A stretch of DNA of 64,000 nucleotides from contig NZ_FUZF01000003.1 in assembly GCF_900168125.1 (NCBI RefSeq), forward strand, positions 186,001-250,000, written 5' to 3'. The stretch comes from Sphingobacterium nematocida. GTDB lineage: Bacteria > Bacteroidota > Bacteroidia > Sphingobacteriales > Sphingobacteriaceae. Positions 17,306 to 26,279 of the stretch are shown one piece after another. Under the pieces are notes generated by a model. The model saw only the letters and a list, made by a program, of their open reading frames with translations, made no database searches and had not been told where the DNA came from. Each line of letters begins with the position of its first letter. Positions within the stretch are counted from its first letter, which is position 1. Made by a program: the position numbers and the translations under genes.

Positions 17306-18142
17306 GTGAAGTTGATTAAAATTCGTATTGCAATATTAACCATTATGTCTTTCATACTGTCGAGTGTCTACGCACAGCAGTATGAATTTGGTGTGTCTGG
17401 TGTCGGCACAGGCTATATGGGAGATCTTAATTCGACAAATCCATTCTATTTCAAAAACCTAGGAGCAGGTTTATTTGCCAAGTACAATTTTAACCCGACT
17501 TGGGGGGTAAAAATAGCGTATAATCATCTCTACCTCTTTGGAGATGATCAAGATTTCAAGAATCTAAACCAGAAACAAAGAAACCTCCAATTCAACAACA
17601 AGATATCCGAATTGGCAGTAACCGGTGAATTTAATTTTTTTAAATATATAGCAGGAAGACAATTAAATAGGTATACCCCCTATCTTATAGGTGGTGTCGC
17701 TGCCTTAATGCATGATCCATATGTAAACTATGATTCTAGAAAAGTACTATTGCGTCCTTTAAAGCTAGAGGCAGACAAAGATGATTCAGCAGTAACTTAT
17801 TCCAAATTTGCAGTAGCCATTCCTCTCGGTGCAGGTTTTAAATACAATATAAAAGGACCTTGGTCCGTTGGAGCAGAAGTCATTTATCGAACAGTGATAG
17901 GCGACTACATAGACGGCGTAGGTCAATATTACCTAAGTGCAGACCATCCAGTACTATTGGAAACCAATAAAAACAATCTGAATAAAGAAGATTTAACATT
18001 TTTAGCCGACCCGAGCGGCGGAAAACTGGAAATAAACCAAGGGAGAGCTCGTGGAGATGGTAAAAAATTTGATGGGTATATGACTGCCGGCATTACGCTG
18101 ACATATACAATAATAAGTAAAAAATGTTATTGGTGGCAGTAA
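17306..18142 (+). CDS. DUF6089 family outer-membrane protein, PorG-like
   Basis: A 278-residue exported barrel protein: signal peptide to about VYAQ, then GVGTGYMGDLNSTNPFYF and repeated aromatic beta strands. It starts at GTG (17306). The order PorG-like, uppS, bamA, skp, skp equals the known arrangement around porG of Porphyromonas gingivalis, where PorG helps anchor the PorK-PorN ring of the type IX secretion system. The function here is inferred from family and context. uppS begins 16 bases downstream. Confidence 0.78.
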   Translation: MKLIKIRIAILTIMSFILSSVYAQQYEFGVSGVGTGYMGDLNSTNPFYFKNLGAGLFAKYNFNPTWGVKIAYNHLYLFGDDQDFKNLNQKQRNLQFNNKISELAVTGEFNFFKYIAGRQLNRYTPYLIGGVAALMHDPYVNYDSRKVLLRPLKLEADKDDSAVTYSKFAVAIPLGAGFKYNIKGPWSVGAEVIYRTVIGDYIDGVGQYYLSADHPVLLETNKNNLNKEDLTFLADPSGGKLEINQGRARGDGKKFDGYMTAGITLTYTIISKKCYWWQ

Positions 18143-18158
18143 TAGTTTAGTATAATCA

Positions 18159-18896
18159 ATGAGTGTAAAAGATAACATAGACCGCAACAAACTTCCTCGC
18201 CATATCGCTATCATCATGGATGGCAACGGTCGTTGGGCTAAAGGTTTAGGCAAGTTGCGGGTTTTTGGTCATAAAAATGGTGTGACTGCCGTTCGTGAGG
18301 TTCTGGAAGCAACCATAGAATTGGGTATCCCTTACCTAACACTATATGCTTTTTCTTCGGAAAACTGGAATCGTCCAAAATTGGAGGTACAAGCATTAAT
18401 GGAACTATTGATCAATTCGCTGAATAAAGAACTCAAAACATTCCATAAAAATGGCGTGAAGTTAAATGCTATTGGCAATATAAATGATCTCCCTACCAAC
18501 GCCCAAAAGACATTAAAAGAGACTATAGCTGCAACCAGCAATAACGATAAATGTACGCTGAGTCTTGCGCTGAGTTATGGATCCCGAGCGGAAATTGTTG
18601 AAGCCAGTAAGCGTATTGCGCAACAAGTACTTTCTGGAGAACTCGATCCAAAAGACATCAATGAGCATGTATTTACCCAAAATCTATATACGGCCAATAT
18701 CCCAGATCCTGATCTTATGATTCGGACTAGTGGCGAATACCGAATAAGTAATTTTTTATTGTGGCAACTCGCTTATACAGAACTCAGTTTTTCTCCGAAA
18801 ATGTGGCCAGAGTTTAATCGAGAAGACTTGTTTGAAGCCATTTATGATTTTCAGACAAGAGAAAGAAGGTTTGGAAAAACGAGTGAACAGCTTTAA
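18159..18896 (+). CDS. uppS: Isoprenyl transferase (undecaprenyl diphosphate synthase)
   Basis: cis-Prenyltransferase making undecaprenyl diphosphate, the lipid carrier for peptidoglycan and O-antigen. The catalytic Asp21 sits in IIMDGNGRWAK, followed by GHKNGVTAVREVLEA, YAFSSENWNRP and the C-terminal DPDLMIRTSGEYRISNFLLW with the substrate-binding Arg and Ser. The 245-residue length is standard. It lies between the PorG-like and bamA genes. Confidence 0.97.
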   Translation: MSVKDNIDRNKLPRHIAIIMDGNGRWAKGLGKLRVFGHKNGVTAVREVLEATIELGIPYLTLYAFSSENWNRPKLEVQALMELLINSLNKELKTFHKNGVKLNAIGNINDLPTNAQKTLKETIAATSNNDKCTLSLALSYGSRAEIVEASKRIAQQVLSGELDPKDINEHVFTQNLYTANIPDPDLMIRTSGEYRISNFLLWQLAYTELSFSPKMWPEFNREDLFEAIYDFQTRERRFGKTSEQL

Positions 18897-19009
18897 AAGT
18901 GTTAAAAAACACAAAGTAACAAGCTGTAAACCAAAGAAATAACGTAATTATACTTTTAACAAAAATTAACAAGAGTTTGATGTACTTTAGCATCCATAAT
19001 AACAAGTAA

Positions 19010-21592
19010 ATGAAGCAACTATATATACTAACAGCAGCGTTTTTTTTGTTGAACATCACCACTACAATTGCTCAAATAGCAAACCGTGGACCTGTTAACC
19101 TTTCGGATCCGGACGAAATATCCTATTTACAGCCCAAAGACTACGTCATCGGCGGAGTCACCGTAAAGGGAGCTCAATATCTTGACACCGATGTGTTGAT
19201 TACAATCTCCAAGCTGGTAGTGGGTCAATATATTGAAGTACCAGGAGAAGCTACTGCTAGTGTTATTAAAGATCTAATGGCGCAAAACCTTTTCGAAGAT
19301 GTACAATTGTGGGCTACTCGAATTGACGGTGAGACCATTTTCTTCGAAATCCGTGTTCAGGAAAGACCTCGTTTGACACGTATCGATATTAAAGGATTAA
19401 GCAAATCGCAAACAGAAGAGGTTAATAAGCGCTTGAACTCCAGTTCGGGCCGTATCGTCAATGAAAACCTTATTCAATCTACTAGATCTACGATACAACG
19501 CTTTCTAAGAGAAAAATCATACCTATATCCAGACATTAAAATCAGTACGCACAAGGATTCTGCGCAAGCGAATAATGAAATCCTAGATGTGAATGTAGAT
19601 AAGAATAAAAAAATTAAAGTCAATAAAGTTCTCTTTACTGGAAATGAAACCTTTAGTAATTCGGATCTTACAAAATATCTGAAAGGTGTAAAACCACGTA
19701 AATGGTATAGAATCTTTGGCCCAGGTAAATTCAAAGATGATAAGTACAAAGAAGCTAAAGAGAAATTAGTTGCTAAACTTCAAGATAAAGGCTACCGAGA
19801 TGCACAAATATTGTCGGATAGCGTATACCGCTACAATGAAAAGGAGGTACGTATCAATATGAATGTTTACGAAGGTCCTAAATACTACGTTGGTAACATT
19901 GATTGGACTGGAAATACCCGTTATAAAGATTCTATACTAAATATACTATTGGGTGTTCAAAAGGGAGATGTATATAGCGAGGAAAAAATAAATGCAAAAC
20001 TTATGGGACCAACCCGAAACAGTGATGATATCAGTGCACTGTATCAGAATGACGGTTACCTTACGTTTAATATCAATCCCATCATTAAGAAAATTTACAG
20101 TGATACGATAGACCTTGAAATACAGATAAGCGAGGGAAAACAGTATACAATTAACAACGTAATTGTAAAAGGTAACGATGTTACTAACGACCGTGTTGTC
20201 CTTCGTTCTATATACACCAAGCCTGGACAAAAATATTCACGAGAGCTTATCATGCGTAGTATACGTGAGATTTCGCAATTGGGTATGTTTGACGAACAAA
20301 AAATCACACCGGACATCCCTTCATCAACGATGAACCATGAAGATGGTACAACAGATGTTATTTTTAATGTCGTTGAGAAACCTTCAGATCAGGTAGAATT
20401 ATCTGGTGGCTACGGAGCTGGGCAGATTATCGGTACACTAGGATTGACTTTCAACAACTTCTCTACCAGCAACTTCTTCAAGAAGGATGCTTGGAAGCCT
20501 CTACCTCGTGGAGATGGACAGAAACTGAGTATACGTGGCCAAACGTCTGGAAAACGCTACCAATCGTATAGTTTCTCATTCTCTGAACCATGGTTGGGCG
20601 GCAAAAAACCGGTATACTTTGGTTTGAGTGCCTATACATCGAACTCATCATATGGTGGTTTTAACTATTACACAGGTGAGCAAATGGTAAAAGATTCGGA
20701 ACTACAACGTATTTGGATGACTGGGGTTACTGCTTCTTTGGGTAAGCGACTACAATGGCCGGATAACTATTTCCAGATTAATAGTTCATTATCGTTCCAA
20801 CGCTATAAATTACAGAACTACGGAAACTATTTCAAGTTTTCAGATGGAACTGCTTATAACATAAACTTCACCCAAGAGATCAGTCGTAACTCGATAGATG
20901 CTCCTATCTACCCAACATCAGGTTCACATATCCGTTTTTCTGTAAGTCTGACTCCACCATATTCCGCATGGAATAACATCAATTATCAGACAGATCCAGA
21001 TCCAGTACGCTTCAAATGGACTGAATATCATAAATGGAAATTTGATTCACAATGGTACATGAAAGTCGCGGGCAAATTAGTCGTTAAGACTCAGGCTCAA
21101 TTTGGCTTCTTAGGAAACTATACGAATAGAACTGAAACTTCCACATTCGAACGCTTCAAGCTAGGTGGCGATGGTATGCAAGGTTTTGACTTCTTACAAG
21201 GTTCGGAAATCATAGCTATGCGTGGTTATGCTAACGGTACTATTATCCCGGCATCGACTGGAAATGGGGATCAACGCGTAGCGATCAACTCCGGTAGCCC
21301 TATCTACGCTAAATATCAAATTGAATTACGCCACCCTATTATGTTGAATGATCAGGCAACAGTATTTGCATTGGCCTTTGCAGAAGCAGGTAATACCTGG
21401 AATAAATTCTCGGAAGTGAACCCATTCAAAGTACGTCGTTCGGCAGGTGTAGGTGCTCGGATATTCTTACCAATATTTGGTATGTTGGGTATCGACTACG
21501 GTCATGCTTTCGATCCGATCCCAGGAATGCGTTCTAGCGAATGGAAACAAAACTTCACATTTAGTATCATGCAGAGCATGGGAGGTTTTTAA
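19010..21592 (+). CDS. bamA: Outer membrane assembly factor BamA (Omp85)
   Basis: Central subunit of the outer-membrane protein insertion machine. The 860-residue chain has a signal peptide (to about TTIAQ), a series of POTRA domains (from about residue 45, with VLFTGNETFSNSDLTKYL and VIVKGNDVTNDRVVLRSIY as typical starts) and a C-terminal beta-barrel from about residue 460. GYGAGQIIGTLGLTFNNFST opens the barrel and IGIDYG-like strands close it, with Phe at the C terminus as needed for its own insertion. Followed by two skp-type chaperone genes. Confidence 0.97.
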   Translation: MKQLYILTAAFFLLNITTTIAQIANRGPVNLSDPDEISYLQPKDYVIGGVTVKGAQYLDTDVLITISKLVVGQYIEVPGEATASVIKDLMAQNLFEDVQLWATRIDGETIFFEIRVQERPRLTRIDIKGLSKSQTEEVNKRLNSSSGRIVNENLIQSTRSTIQRFLREKSYLYPDIKISTHKDSAQANNEILDVNVDKNKKIKVNKVLFTGNETFSNSDLTKYLKGVKPRKWYRIFGPGKFKDDKYKEAKEKLVAKLQDKGYRDAQILSDSVYRYNEKEVRINMNVYEGPKYYVGNIDWTGNTRYKDSILNILLGVQKGDVYSEEKINAKLMGPTRNSDDISALYQNDGYLTFNINPIIKKIYSDTIDLEIQISEGKQYTINNVIVKGNDVTNDRVVLRSIYTKPGQKYSRELIMRSIREISQLGMFDEQKITPDIPSSTMNHEDGTTDVIFNVVEKPSDQVELSGGYGAGQIIGTLGLTFNNFSTSNFFKKDAWKPLPRGDGQKLSIRGQTSGKRYQSYSFSFSEPWLGGKKPVYFGLSAYTSNSSYGGFNYYTGEQMVKDSELQRIWMTGVTASLGKRLQWPDNYFQINSSLSFQRYKLQNYGNYFKFSDGTAYNINFTQEISRNSIDAPIYPTSGSHIRFSVSLTPPYSAWNNINYQTDPDPVRFKWTEYHKWKFDSQWYMKVAGKLVVKTQAQFGFLGNYTNRTETSTFERFKLGGDGMQGFDFLQGSEIIAMRGYANGTIIPASTGNGDQRVAINSGSPIYAKYQIELRHPIMLNDQATVFALAFAEAGNTWNKFSEVNPFKVRRSAGVGARIFLPIFGMLGIDYGHAFDPIPGMRSSEWKQNFTFSIMQSMGGF

Positions 21593-21682
21593 TATTTAAA
21601 CTTTTTAGTATAATTGTTGTCATAGAGTAAAAAGAGATTATAGATAAAGATCATTATTGTTAAATAAACAAATAATACACAA

Positions 21683-22225
21683 ATGAAAAAGATATTCGCA
21701 ATTTTAGCTTTTATAACTTGTAGCATTAGTGCTTCATTCGCTCAACGCGTAGCTTATGTTGATTCAGAATACATCTTAAAACATATTCCAGAGTATGTAT
21801 CCGCACAAAAGCGATTAGATGACCTATCTGTTCAATGGCAAGGAGAAGTAGATAAGCAATATGGCGAAATAGAGCGCCTTTACAAAGCTTATCAGAATGA
21901 TCAGGTCTTGTTAAATGACGATATGCGCAAAAGACGTGAAGACGAGATTGTAAACAAGGAGAAGCAAGTCAAAGAATTTCAAAAACAAAAATTCGGTTAC
22001 GAAGGCGAGCTTTTTCAAACACGGATCCGTCTTGTAAAACCCATACAAGAACGTGTAGCCAAAGCTATACAGGATGTAGCGAATACACAGGGACTTGACC
22101 TCATATTAGACAAAGGTAGCGAAGTGACTTTCCTTTTTGCTAGCCCTAGACTTGATAAAAGCAACGATATAATTACAAAACTTGGTTTTAAACCAGATCC
22201 GTCGTTGGCTGAAAAAGAAAAATAG
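21683..22225 (+). CDS. OmpH/Skp family periplasmic chaperone
   Basis: A 180-residue Skp-type chaperone that would hold unfolded outer-membrane proteins in the periplasm. Signal peptide to about SFAQ, then RVAYVDSEYILKHIPEY and a long charged coiled coil (residues about 45-130), ending in the conserved small beta region around GLDLILDKGSEVTFL. One of two adjacent Skp paralogs after bamA, an arrangement shared across Bacteroidota. Confidence 0.92.
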   Translation: MKKIFAILAFITCSISASFAQRVAYVDSEYILKHIPEYVSAQKRLDDLSVQWQGEVDKQYGEIERLYKAYQNDQVLLNDDMRKRREDEIVNKEKQVKEFQKQKFGYEGELFQTRIRLVKPIQERVAKAIQDVANTQGLDLILDKGSEVTFLFASPRLDKSNDIITKLGFKPDPSLAEKEK

Positions 22226-22288
22226 AAACTAATTTATTAACAATAAAGAATTATAAAAACAATTACATTTGTAATTATATCGTTTAAC

Positions 22289-22831
22289 ATGAAAAGAATG
22301 AAAAATTTAGTAAAAGGAGCAGTATTAGCGGTAGGGTTGTTTGCAGGGGTACAAGTAGCAAGTGCACAACAAAAAATCGGACATATCAATGCTGATGAAG
22401 TATTTCAAGCTACTACGGAATTTAAAACTGCACAAGAGCAATTAAAAACGTTGGGAGACACCAAACAAAAGGAACTAGAAGGAATGTATGCTGAGCTTAA
22501 GAAAAAAGAAGATGAAGCAAATGCACTCATGTTAAACCAAAGTGAAGCAAACAAAACTGAAACGCAGACTAAATTGCAGGCGATAGGACAAGAGTTTCAG
22601 CAGATGCAACAACGTGTTCAAGAAGTACAAAAAGTCGCTCAAGAGGATGTTGGTAAAAAACAACAAGAATTAATGGCTCCTATTCAGACTAAGTTGATGA
22701 ACGCCATCAACGCTGTAGCTAAAGAAAAAGGTTACGCCTATATCTTCGATATTGGTTCTGGAGCAGCAGTATATTACCAAGGTGGTGAAGATGTCACTGC
22801 AGATGTAAAAGCCAAGCTTGGCATCAAATAG
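22289..22831 (+). CDS. OmpH/Skp family periplasmic chaperone (second paralog)
   Basis: Also 180 residues but distinct in sequence: signal peptide to about ASAQ, then KIGHINADEVFQATTEFKTA, a Gln-rich coiled coil (residues about 50-135) and the C-terminal GYAYIFDIGSGAAVYYQGG. Translation may start at the second Met (MKNLVKG) three codons later. It ends 9 bases before a very long terminator hairpin, so the nadK-to-skp block probably ends here. Confidence 0.92.
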   Translation: MKRMKNLVKGAVLAVGLFAGVQVASAQQKIGHINADEVFQATTEFKTAQEQLKTLGDTKQKELEGMYAELKKKEDEANALMLNQSEANKTETQTKLQAIGQEFQQMQQRVQEVQKVAQEDVGKKQQELMAPIQTKLMNAINAVAKEKGYAYIFDIGSGAAVYYQGGEDVTADVKAKLGIK

Positions 22832-22839
22832 GCTAGTAT

Positions 22840-22894
22840 ATTAGGATATAAAAAAAGAGGTAAATAAAATTTACCTCTTTTTTTATATCCTAAT
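22840..22894. terminator. Terminator with a 25-bp perfect stem
   Basis: Left arm 22840-22864 and right arm 22870-22894 are exact reverse complements across 25 bases, with a 5-base loop. The arms carry GAGGTAAA/TTTACCTC and seven A or T bases, so it can stop transcription in both directions. Confidence 0.9.
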
Positions 22895-22913
22895 TTTTAA
22901 TCCTTCTAAATAC

Positions 22914-22933
22914 ATATTATGCATGCATAATAT
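22914..22933. promoter_or_regulatory. Perfect 20-bp palindrome upstream of the Fe-S gene pair
   Basis: ATATTATGCATGCATAATAT is its own reverse complement. It ends 12 bases before the -7 box at 22946, so it covers the expected -33 region, the position expected of an operator for a dimeric regulator. The regulator is unknown. Confidence 0.55.
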
Positions 22934-22945
22934 TCTGATATTATT

Positions 22946-22953
22946 TATATTTG
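22946..22953 (+). promoter_or_regulatory. -7 promoter element of the Fe-S gene pair
   Basis: TATATTTG matches TAnnTTTG and is 23 bases upstream of the start codon at 22977. Confidence 0.65.
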
Positions 22954-22976
22954 TTTAGAACCTGATTATAAAAACT

Positions 22977-24269
22977 ATGATTGGTCAATTGATATTTACA
23001 ATCTTACTTATTGCTGCTGGATTTTTCTTCTACAAAAACGCTGCAAAAATCTACAGAAACATTAAATTGGGAAAAGCGGTTGATCGCTTTGACAATCCGA
23101 CAGCGCGGCTAAAGACCATGTTGTTGGTTGCTTTCGGACAGAAAAAAATGTTTAAGCGTCCTATTGCCGCAATACTCCACCTTTTTGTTTATGTTGGATT
23201 CTGTATCATTAACATCGAAATGTTGGAGATCGTTATTGACGGGATCTTTGGAACACATCGCGTTCTTTCTTTCATGGGTGGGTTTTACGATTTTCTAATT
23301 TATAGTTTCGAGATATTAGCCTTTTTAGTATTGGCATCCTGTGTCATCTTCTTGATAAGACGTAATATCTTAAAAATAAGAAGATTGAACCAATCTGAAC
23401 TTAATCATTGGCCTAAAACAGATGCAAATTTGATACTCGTTACCGAAATATTGTTAATGACTGCTTTCCTTTTTATGAATGCAGCCGATCAAAAGCTACA
23501 ACTTTTAAGCCACGCGCATTATACCGCTGTAGGAGCTTTTCCCATTAGCACGGCTTTATTATCATTAATGCCGACCTCAATAGATAGCTTAATTTTCATT
23601 GAACGCTTTTGTTGGTGGTTTCACATCGTTGGAGTATTGGCTTTTCTAAACTATCTGCCTATATCCAAGCACCTTCACATTGTGTTGGCCTTTCCTAACA
23701 CCTACTTTAGTAAACTGGAGCCAAAAGGCAAATTTGAAAATATGCCCGCTGTAACTGCTGAGGTAAAAGCTATGCTGGATCCCAACCTTCCCCCTCCTTC
23801 TGGTGAAATATCCCGCTTCGGAATCAAAGACGCTCAGGATTTGACCTGGAAAAATCTTTTAGATGCTTATACCTGTACAGAATGTGGCCGTTGCACCTCT
23901 GCTTGCCCCGCTAACATCACCGGCAAACTCCTATCTCCACGAAAAATCATGATGGATACCAGAGACCGCATCGAAGAAATAGGAAAGAACATAGATACCA
24001 ATAAAAGCTTTGTAGATGATGGAAAATCTCTGCTCGACACATATATCAGCAGGGAAGAAATATGGGCTTGTACAAGCTGTAATGCCTGCGTAGAGCAGTG
24101 CCCTGTGAATATTAATCCTTTGGAAATAATTATAGGCTTAAGGCAATACACCGTCATGGAAGAATCTCAGGCCCCAACAAGTATAAATACGATGTTGAGC
24201 AATATGGAAAATAACGGTGCCCCTTGGAAATATGCTCAAGCTGACCGGGCCAATTGGACCAATCAATAA
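22977..24269 (+). CDS. Membrane 4Fe-4S dicluster protein (HdrD/GlpC-like electron-transfer subunit)
   Basis: A 430-residue protein with about six hydrophobic segments in its first 250 residues and a cytoplasmic C-terminal domain with two 4Fe-4S motifs: CTECGRCTSACP starting at Cys300 and CTSCNACVEQCP starting at Cys365. The layout resembles membrane-bound heterodisulfide-reductase-like or quinone-linked oxidoreductase subunits. The next gene encodes the matching CCG-domain partner 11 bases after its stop, so they likely form one complex that passes electrons to or from the quinone pool. The donor or acceptor is not identifiable. Confidence 0.85.
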   Translation: MIGQLIFTILLIAAGFFFYKNAAKIYRNIKLGKAVDRFDNPTARLKTMLLVAFGQKKMFKRPIAAILHLFVYVGFCIINIEMLEIVIDGIFGTHRVLSFMGGFYDFLIYSFEILAFLVLASCVIFLIRRNILKIRRLNQSELNHWPKTDANLILVTEILLMTAFLFMNAADQKLQLLSHAHYTAVGAFPISTALLSLMPTSIDSLIFIERFCWWFHIVGVLAFLNYLPISKHLHIVLAFPNTYFSKLEPKGKFENMPAVTAEVKAMLDPNLPPPSGEISRFGIKDAQDLTWKNLLDAYTCTECGRCTSACPANITGKLLSPRKIMMDTRDRIEEIGKNIDTNKSFVDDGKSLLDTYISREEIWACTSCNACVEQCPVNINPLEIIIGLRQYTVMEESQAPTSINTMLSNMENNGAPWKYAQADRANWTNQ

Positions 24270-24280
24270 GAATCATTAAC

Positions 24281-25069
24281 ATGGAAAATCAACTACATAT
24301 CCCTACAGTTGCAGAATTAGTCGCCAAAGGTGAAGCTCCAGATATACTTTTTTGGGTAGGCTGTGCTGGATCTTTCGACGAGAGGGCACAACGCGTAACA
24401 AGAGATATCTGTAAAATATTACAACATGTGGGTATAAAATACGCTATCCTAGGTACCGAAGAAAGCTGTACTGGGGATCCAGCTAAACGCGCTGGAAACG
24501 AATTTCTGTTTCAGATGCAGGCCATGATGAATATTCAAGTTCTAGATGGTTATGAAATAAAAAAAATTGTTACGGCATGTCCCCATTGTTTTAATACCCT
24601 CAAGAACGAATATCCCAGTCTCGGTGGAAACTATGAGGTGATCCATCATACACAATTGATACAATCTCTCATTGAACAGGGCAAACTAAAACCAGCAGAT
24701 GGGCATAGTTTCGAAGGCAAGCGCATCACCTACCATGACCCTTGCTACCTAGGTCGCGCAAATGAGGTTTATGAAGCACCTAGAAAGGCTTTAGAAGTAT
24801 TGGATGCGGATCTTGTCGAACTAAAACGATGTCGTAGTAACGGTCTATGCTGTGGGGCCGGTGGTGCTCAGATGTTTAAAGAACCCGAGGCAGGAAATAA
24901 AGATATCAATATTGAACGTATAGAAGACGTTATCGAATCTCAAGCTACGATAGTAGCCGCAGCCTGTCCTTTCTGCATGACTATGCTGAGCGACGGTGTC
25001 AAAATAAAAGAACAAGAGATACAAGTTTTGGATATTGCTGAAATTATGGCAAAGGCAAATAAACTCTAG
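24281..25069 (+). CDS. (Fe-S)-binding CCG-domain protein (HdrB-like)
   Basis: A 262-residue protein with two cysteine-rich CCG domains. The first has GCAGSFDERAQ, ESCTGDPAKRAG and ACPHCFNTLKNEYP; the second has YHDPCYLGRANEVY, LCCGAGGAQMF and ACPFCMTMLSDG. CCG domains bind non-cubane or cubane Fe-S clusters in HdrB, GlpC, LutA and succinate:quinone-like enzymes. I chose ATG 24281 (MENQLHIP) over an upstream start at 24254 overlapping the previous gene. Acts with the preceding membrane protein. Confidence 0.87.
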   Translation: MENQLHIPTVAELVAKGEAPDILFWVGCAGSFDERAQRVTRDICKILQHVGIKYAILGTEESCTGDPAKRAGNEFLFQMQAMMNIQVLDGYEIKKIVTACPHCFNTLKNEYPSLGGNYEVIHHTQLIQSLIEQGKLKPADGHSFEGKRITYHDPCYLGRANEVYEAPRKALEVLDADLVELKRCRSNGLCCGAGGAQMFKEPEAGNKDINIERIEDVIESQATIVAAACPFCMTMLSDGVKIKEQEIQVLDIAEIMAKANKL

Positions 25070-25086
25070 TATCAACACACAAAAAA

Positions 25087-25113
25087 GCGATTAGAAAACT
25101 AATCGCTTTTTTT
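25087..25113. terminator. Terminator between the Fe-S pair and tRNA-Leu
   Basis: GCGATTAG (25087-25094) and CTAATCGC (25099-25106) form a perfect stem with an AAAA loop, flanked by A6 and T7 runs, so it serves both converging transcripts. Confidence 0.9.
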
Positions 25114-25116
25114 GTG

Positions 25117-25200
25117 TACCCAGAAGCAGATTCGAACTGCCATGCCCTTGCGAGCGCCACCCCCTCAAGATGGTGCGTCTACCAATTTCGCCACCTGGGT
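25117..25200 (-). tRNA. tRNA-Leu (anticodon GAG)
   Basis: An 84-nt class II tRNA on the minus strand. Acceptor ACCCAGG pairs with TCTGGGT (one G-U), anticodon stem CCATC/GGTGG encloses TTGAGGG, giving GAG, and the T loop reads TTCGAAT. A long variable arm is present. Confidence 0.95.
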
Positions 25201-25210
25201 ATTACTCCGA

Positions 25211-25240
25211 CAAAAATATAGCTTTTTTTCAAAGCTACAA
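25211..25240 (-). promoter_or_regulatory. Promoter of tRNA-Leu(GAG)
   Basis: On the minus strand TTG (25240-25238) and TATTTTTG (25218-25211) are 19 bases apart, the usual Bacteroidota spacing. The -7 box is 10 bases from the tRNA. It lies immediately past the stop of the upstream ppx/gppA gene. Confidence 0.65.
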
Positions 25241-25241
25241 G

Positions 25242-26132
25242 TTAAATTGTAGGAATATTTTTAAATTTTTTATCTATCAGGGTTTGAATAATTCCATCTA
25301 CAAGCCCTACCCTTGGAGCCACAATATTTTTTAGATGTCCTACCTTCATGATAGTCAAGAAGATCTCCGACGCAGGGATGATTACATCTGCTCTATCCGA
25401 ACGCAATCCCAATTCGTGAATACGATCTTTTAGGGAATATGAATTCAGGTGATCATAGATTGCTTTCAACTTAGCATAGGTCATGGGCTTATCTCCCTTT
25501 TCATTAGCAATGCGGGACAATTTGTTAATATTACCACCTGTTCCGATCCCGTATATATTTTTATGTCCTTTCGTCTTCTCTTTAACCCAACGTCGCATGG
25601 TATCCCAAGTCTCAGGTTGGTCCTGATTGTCCAAAATACGAATCGTACCCAAGTTAAACGAGCGAGAATCAACAAGTTCACCATTAGCAAACAGTGTAAT
25701 TTCCGTACTCCCCCCTCCTACATCGATATACAAATAGACCTTAGTCTTATCGATCGTGCTACTTAAGTAAGAGTTATAAATAATCTTTGCTTCAATGCCT
25801 CCATCAATAATCTTTATATCAATCCCCTCCTCCTGACACGCTCGAACCACGTCTGCTCCATTATCTGAATCACGCATTGCCGAAGTCGCACAAGCCATAT
25901 AATCACTCACCTTGTAAACATCCATCAAATTGCGAAATGCGCGCATAGTCTTTACCATATCCTGAAATTTCCCAATAGATATATGCTTATCAATAAATGC
26001 ATCATCCCCCAGACGCAAGGGCACCCGAAGCAAAGTGTTCTTCGTATAAACAACTTCTTCTTTTTTCTCTAAAATATCTGCAATCAACAAACGGACTGCA
26101 TTGGATCCTATATCTATAGCTGCGTATCTCAC
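25242..26132 (-). CDS. Ppx/GppA family phosphatase
   Basis: An ASKHA-fold exopolyphosphatase or guanosine pentaphosphate phosphatase of 296 residues. It begins with the phosphate-1 motif AAIDIGSNAVRLLIADI and has YIDVGGGSTEITLF near residue 130 and SFNLGTIR after it. It lacks the extra C-terminal HD-type domain of longer E. coli enzymes and belongs to the short class. No ppk gene is adjacent. Monocistronic. Confidence 0.9.
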   Translation of the reverse strand: MRYAAIDIGSNAVRLLIADILEKKEEVVYTKNTLLRVPLRLGDDAFIDKHISIGKFQDMVKTMRAFRNLMDVYKVSDYMACATSAMRDSDNGADVVRACQEEGIDIKIIDGGIEAKIIYNSYLSSTIDKTKVYLYIDVGGGSTEITLFANGELVDSRSFNLGTIRILDNQDQPETWDTMRRWVKEKTKGHKNIYGIGTGGNINKLSRIANEKGDKPMTYAKLKAIYDHLNSYSLKDRIHELGLRSDRADVIIPASEIFLTIMKVGHLKNIVAPRVGLVDGIIQTLIDKKFKNIPTI

Positions 26133-26222
26133 TTACATTTATTTTAATGTTTCAATAATACTGGTTTAATATTAATGCAATGTTAAGTTAGTGTTAGAAT
26201 TAACATTATACAAGAATAAAAG

Positions 26223-26253
26223 AAAAAAAAGGGGGAGATAATTATATCTCCCC
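26223..26253 (-). terminator. Terminator after the 26.3-kb lipoprotein gene
   Basis: GGGGAGATA (26232-26240) pairs with TATCTCCCC (26245-26253). On the minus strand the stem is followed by a run of eight T bases (26230-26223). Confidence 0.8.
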
Positions 26254-26279
26254 ATATTTCAAACAAGCTGTTGATTTGA

